Shown here in pieces: positions 6,143 through 8,371 of a stretch of 8,371 nt of DNA. Below the pieces are notes generated by a model. The model saw only the letters and a program-made list of their open reading frames with translations. It was not told the origin of the DNA and did not search any database. Source of the DNA: Mucilaginibacter sp. (GTDB lineage: Bacteria > Bacteroidota > Bacteroidia > Sphingobacteriales > Sphingobacteriaceae). The stretch's first letter is position 1, and every line of letters starts with the position of its first letter. The DNA is taken from the NCBI GenBank assembly GCA_019235595.1, contig JAFAKI010000181.1:1-8371 (forward strand), written 5' to 3'. Both the position numbers and the translations under genes were made by a program.

Positions 6143-7486
6143 ATGAAGCTGACGCGTAACCCCTATTTCATTTTTCTGCCGTTCCTTATTTTGTACGCCG
6201 TTGTCATCCTGATTAATAAATGGCCAACACTTTATGGTGATGAGATACGCTATGTCGATTTCTCCTGGCACATATTGCACGGCTACTACTCGCCGCCTAA
6301 ACCGCATATTGATTTGTGGAATGGCCCCGGGTATCCACTAACAATCGTGCCATTTATGTGGTTAAAGATCCACGCTTTAACCATCACCCTGATGAATGCG
6401 GTCTATCTGTATTTAACAATCGTTTTCCTGTATCGGGCGCTTAAGCTGGTTACCAGCCATAAAATCGCCTTGCTGTTTACGCTGGCGCTTGCTATTTACC
6501 CTAATGCCCTTTCGATACTTCCCATTTTGTATACCGAGGCATTTACCTATTTCCTGGTTTCGTCTTTTGTTTATGCATTGACGCTTTGCTACACGCGAGG
6601 GAGCAGCAAATATGGAATCATTGCTGGATTGGTATTGGGTTATCTCACTTTAACCAAGATCATCTTTGGTTATGTCCTGCTGATCGGCCTTGTTACTTGT
6701 CTTATCTTGTTATTGTTCAAAAAGAACAGGCCCTATCACTTGTTATCTGTAAAGGTTTTACTGATTGCCTTTGCTGTCACGATGCCTTATCTGTACTATA
6801 CCTATCAACTGACAGGCAAAGTTTTTTATTGGGGAAATTCAGGCGGGATGAGTCTATATTGGATGAGCTCGCCCTACGATAATGAGTATGGCGACTGGAA
6901 GCTCCCAGAGCTAAGCAATAACCAGTATCCGATGCTATTTAAGTCCCCCGAAGGCGCGGCTATGCTGAAGAAAAACCACTCAAAAGAGATAAAATTTATT
7001 CTGATTCATAATGAAGTTGAACAGGATGCCCTTTTTAAACAGGCAGCTATAAGAAATATCGAAAGTCACCCATTGAAGTTTATAGCGAATTATTACTACA
7101 ACTGCTCGCGCATGTTGTTTAATTTTCCTTACAGCTATTCCTACCAGGATAGTGCTGTTGTGGGTAATATCATCCGGGGATCTTTGCTATTTTGGACGTC
7201 GCTTATCGGTATAACGGTCACATTGCTTAACTGGAAAAGGGTGATCTACCCCGTAAAATTTCTGCTGCTTGTCACCGGGATTTATTTAGGACTAAGCGGC
7301 GCTCTAAGTGCTTATCCGCGGCAACTGGATGTGATGATACCTATATTGCTGTTCTGGCTGGGTATTTTGGCATTTCACCTGAAGAAACCATCTATGCGGT
7401 TTGCAGGCGATGAAAGCCTGGAAGATATAAGTCTCTCTGAATTGAAAGGCATCGGTATAAAACAAATTGAAAACACCAGTGGCTAA
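6143..7486 (+). CDS. GT-C fold membrane glycosyltransferase (GT39/ArnT-like family)
   Basis: The product is 447 aa with about ten hydrophobic segments (near 8-26, 66-76, 79-99, 108-127, 130-149, 157-175, 178-193, 202-221, 346-362, 371-389 and 395-413; the shortest is doubtful). The first extracytoplasmic loop carries YGDEIRYVDFSWHILHGYY at 31-49 and DLWNGPGYP at 57-65. This is the Asp-Glu motif (D33/E34) and following pattern of GT-C transferases of the PMT/ArnT type, which use polyprenyl-phosphate-linked sugars on the periplasmic side of the inner membrane. A large periplasmic segment lies at about 222-345, and YPRQLDVMIP at 391-400 resembles the C-terminal part of such enzymes. A cytoplasmic tail of about 34 polar residues ends the protein. 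Donor, acceptor and target (lipid A, glycan or protein) cannot be told. No sugar-synthesis or flippase genes are adjacent. It is transcribed alone, divergent from the kinase and convergent with the lipoprotein gene. Confidence 0.75.
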   Translation: MKLTRNPYFIFLPFLILYAVVILINKWPTLYGDEIRYVDFSWHILHGYYSPPKPHIDLWNGPGYPLTIVPFMWLKIHALTITLMNAVYLYLTIVFLYRALKLVTSHKIALLFTLALAIYPNALSILPILYTEAFTYFLVSSFVYALTLCYTRGSSKYGIIAGLVLGYLTLTKIIFGYVLLIGLVTCLILLLFKKNRPYHLLSVKVLLIAFAVTMPYLYYTYQLTGKVFYWGNSGGMSLYWMSSPYDNEYGDWKLPELSNNQYPMLFKSPEGAAMLKKNHSKEIKFILIHNEVEQDALFKQAAIRNIESHPLKFIANYYYNCSRMLFNFPYSYSYQDSAVVGNIIRGSLLFWTSLIGITVTLLNWKRVIYPVKFLLLVTGIYLGLSGALSAYPRQLDVMIPILLFWLGILAFHLKKPSMRFAGDESLEDISLSELKGIGIKQIENTSG

Positions 7487-7510
7487 GATTTTTTATCTTA
7501 TAAAAAAATC
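7487..7510. terminator. AT-rich hairpin between convergent genes, possible bidirectional terminator
   Basis: GATTTTTTAT at 7487-7496 and ATAAAAAAATC at 7500-7510 are nearly perfect inverted repeats, with one extra base in the right arm and a 3-nt loop. The hairpin begins right after the glycosyltransferase stop (7484-7486) and overlaps the last codons of the lipoprotein gene. The symmetrical A/T tracts would serve both directions, but the stem has almost no GC, so it is a weak terminator at best. Confidence 0.35.
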
Positions 7511-8197
7511 AACCTCACCGTCTGATGAGCTGGGATTTATAACTTCGAAAGCCAAATGCCCTGTTGGAGTTTTTGTTAACGGATCTCTTACCGTCCAATG
7601 AAGATTGGGTGGGTGAGTGCCCCTGGTAGTGGTGCAGCTAATGCCCGTCATCCGTACAACAGAATCCGAAGGAAAGGCGAGATAAGTATTTGTATAAGCT
7701 TCCTGACATTCGACCAATCCAGTGGCTAAAGTAGAACGTTTGAACGTTACGTCGGCGGCAGGGTAGCCAACAAATGACTCTTTGTAGGTGAAAGAATCTG
7801 TGGTAAAAGAAATTAACTCAATAACACCTGTAAGTTGCGTTCCGGGCGCCACAGGCACGAATTTCCCATGATGATAGTTACCATTATTAAAATACCAGTT
7901 AGCTATCGTCCAGCTACCATTCTCCCATTGAAGCACCGGTTGCAAAGCACCACGATCCAAACCATTCCACCAAAAAATAGTTGAATCCCTTGGAGGAGTG
8001 GAAGGGACGATCCAACTGGTCGAAAATGATTTGATCGTGTCGCCAGGAGGCAAATCGGCGGATGTATAGCTCGCGCCGTCATGATAAGTTTCGTCAAGAG
8101 GTACAGCCGGCGCCGGTTTTACTATTTTGTTTTTTGTACAACCCAAAACAGTAATGGAAAGGACTAATAGAGCAAAGCGTAGTTTCTGATTTCTCAT
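7493..8197 (-). CDS. Lipoprotein with glutamic peptidase (eqolisin, G1)-like domain
   Basis: The product is 234 aa. The N-terminus is a lipoprotein signal: MRNQKLR, a hydrophobic core, then lipobox VLGC with the acylated C20. The following TKNK has no acidic cluster, so the known Bacteroidota surface-export signal is not evident and a periplasm-facing location is possible. The body (about 40-232) is all-beta in appearance. SWIVPS at 61-66, TIFWWNGLD at 73-81, LQPVLQW at 85-91 and IANWYF at 98-103, then VECQEAY at 162-168 and YLAFPSD at 172-178, run in the same order as fungal and bacterial eqolisin relatives (PF01828-like, concanavalin-type fold). Q90 and E166 are where that family has its catalytic Gln and Glu (Q53/E136 in scytalidoglutamic peptidase). 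This rests on remembered motif patterns, so activity is only a hypothesis; a binding protein of the same fold is the alternative. It ends 6 bp from the convergent glycosyltransferase gene. The upstream region has its own promoter-like elements and a palindrome. Confidence 0.8.
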   Translation of the reverse strand: MRNQKLRFALLVLSITVLGCTKNKIVKPAPAVPLDETYHDGASYTSADLPPGDTIKSFSTSWIVPSTPPRDSTIFWWNGLDRGALQPVLQWENGSWTIANWYFNNGNYHHGKFVPVAPGTQLTGVIELISFTTDSFTYKESFVGYPAADVTFKRSTLATGLVECQEAYTNTYLAFPSDSVVRMTGISCTTTRGTHPPNLHWTVRDPLTKTPTGHLAFEVINPSSSDGEVDFFIR

Positions 8198-8243
8198 ATT
8201 TAACAGATCTTATATTAGTTGGCTTAGCAATAGTAATAAATAA

Positions 8244-8276
8244 CAAAATAACAAAGCCTGTCAGCCATTGCGCAAA
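8244..8276 (-). promoter_or_regulatory. Candidate Bacteroidota-type promoter of the lipoprotein gene
   Basis: On the minus strand TTTG (8276-8273) is followed after 21 bp by TTATTTTG (8251-8244). This is close to the Bacteroidota -33 TTTG and -7 TAnnTTTG (one mismatch at the second base), with spacing at the upper end of the usual 19-21 bp. Transcription would begin near 8236-8240, leaving a leader of about 40 nt before the start codon at 8197. It is the best promoter candidate in the window. Confidence 0.4.
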
Positions 8277-8282
8277 CGTTTG
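8273..8282. promoter_or_regulatory. Perfect palindrome CAAACGTTTG, LacI-type operator candidate
   Basis: This ten-base perfect palindrome with a central CG overlaps the proposed -33 element of the lipoprotein gene. LacI-family regulators bind symmetrical sites with a central CG of this kind, so a sugar-responsive regulator is conceivable. No LacI-type gene is present in the window and the link is inferred from position alone. Confidence 0.3.
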
Positions 8283-8332
8283 ATATCGCCGTATTTTATT
8301 GATCAACGCGCTAAATGAATAATTTAAGTCTA

Positions 8333-8367
8333 TTAAAAAGCCAAAATAAAATGGCCAGCTTTTTTAA
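8333..8367. terminator. Candidate bidirectional terminator at the right edge
   Basis: TTAAAAAGC at 8333-8341 and GCTTTTTTAA at 8358-8367 form an inverted repeat with one unpaired T and a 16-nt loop; a GCCA/TGGC pairing inside (8340-8343 with 8352-8355) can also form. T-tracts follow the hairpin on either strand. Because the lipoprotein gene is transcribed away from this point, the terminator probably belongs to a minus-strand gene ending just beyond the window. Confidence 0.45.
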
Positions 8368-8371
8368 TTTC

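Noticed and set aside
8094..8306. Minus-strand 70-codon open frame with a hydrophobic stretch, overlapping the lipoprotein start
   Set aside because: Its second half runs out of frame through the lipoprotein signal peptide, and its first half covers the proposed promoter. No homology pattern is recognisable.
1..8371. A new defence, secretion or mobile system spread over the window
   Set aside because: There is no transposase, integrase, CRISPR repeat, toxin-antitoxin pair, nuclease or phage gene, and the genes are mostly convergent or divergent single units with familiar families.

Overview
The window reads as chromosomal DNA from a Bacteroidota species, most likely a Sphingobacteriaceae soil or plant-associated genus such as Mucilaginibacter or Pedobacter. 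That placement is an inference. It rests on the GH144-type 'glucoamylase' gene, the soluble histidine kinase with six PAS-like domains, the lack of Shine-Dalgarno sequences before the starts, candidate promoters resembling the Bacteroidota TTTG / TAnnTTTG type, and moderate GC with AT-rich spacers.

Layout, left to right. Bases 1-84 hold the last codons of a gene entering from the left; its product ends in a fascin-like beta-trefoil tail. A strong intrinsic terminator follows at 128-158. Only a few bases later, at 168, a plus-strand gene begins for an exported outer-membrane beta-barrel with omptin-like sequence patterns. It converges on a minus-strand gene (1110-2540) for a secreted GH144/PF10091 family glycoside hydrolase. 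Upstream of that lies a very large minus-strand gene (2644-5961) for a soluble sensor histidine kinase whose central part is a duplicated linker-PAS-PAS unit. A 181-bp AT-rich divergent spacer separates the kinase from a plus-strand GT-C (GT39/ArnT-like) membrane glycosyltransferase gene (6143-7486). This gene converges, with 6 bp between stop codons, on a minus-strand lipoprotein gene (7493-8197) whose product resembles glutamic peptidases (eqolisin, G1). The right end carries a candidate promoter and a palindromic operator for the lipoprotein gene, then a candidate bidirectional terminator.

How the genes fit together: apart from the kinase/hydrolase pair, which share a strand with a 103-bp gap, neighbouring genes are convergent or divergent. 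This looks like a set of mostly single-gene units, not a pathway operon. Three products are predicted to act outside the cytoplasm (barrel, hydrolase, lipoprotein), one sits in the inner membrane (glycosyltransferase) and one is cytosolic (kinase). I see no mobile element, CRISPR array, RNA gene or defence system, and no clear sign of a new multigene system. The points most worth a second look are the omptin-like barrel, which keeps one catalytic Asp pair but seems to have Asn in place of the catalytic His; the eqolisin-like lipoprotein with a possible Gln/Glu dyad; a 30-bp phased direct repeat upstream of the hydrolase; and the internal duplication in the kinase.
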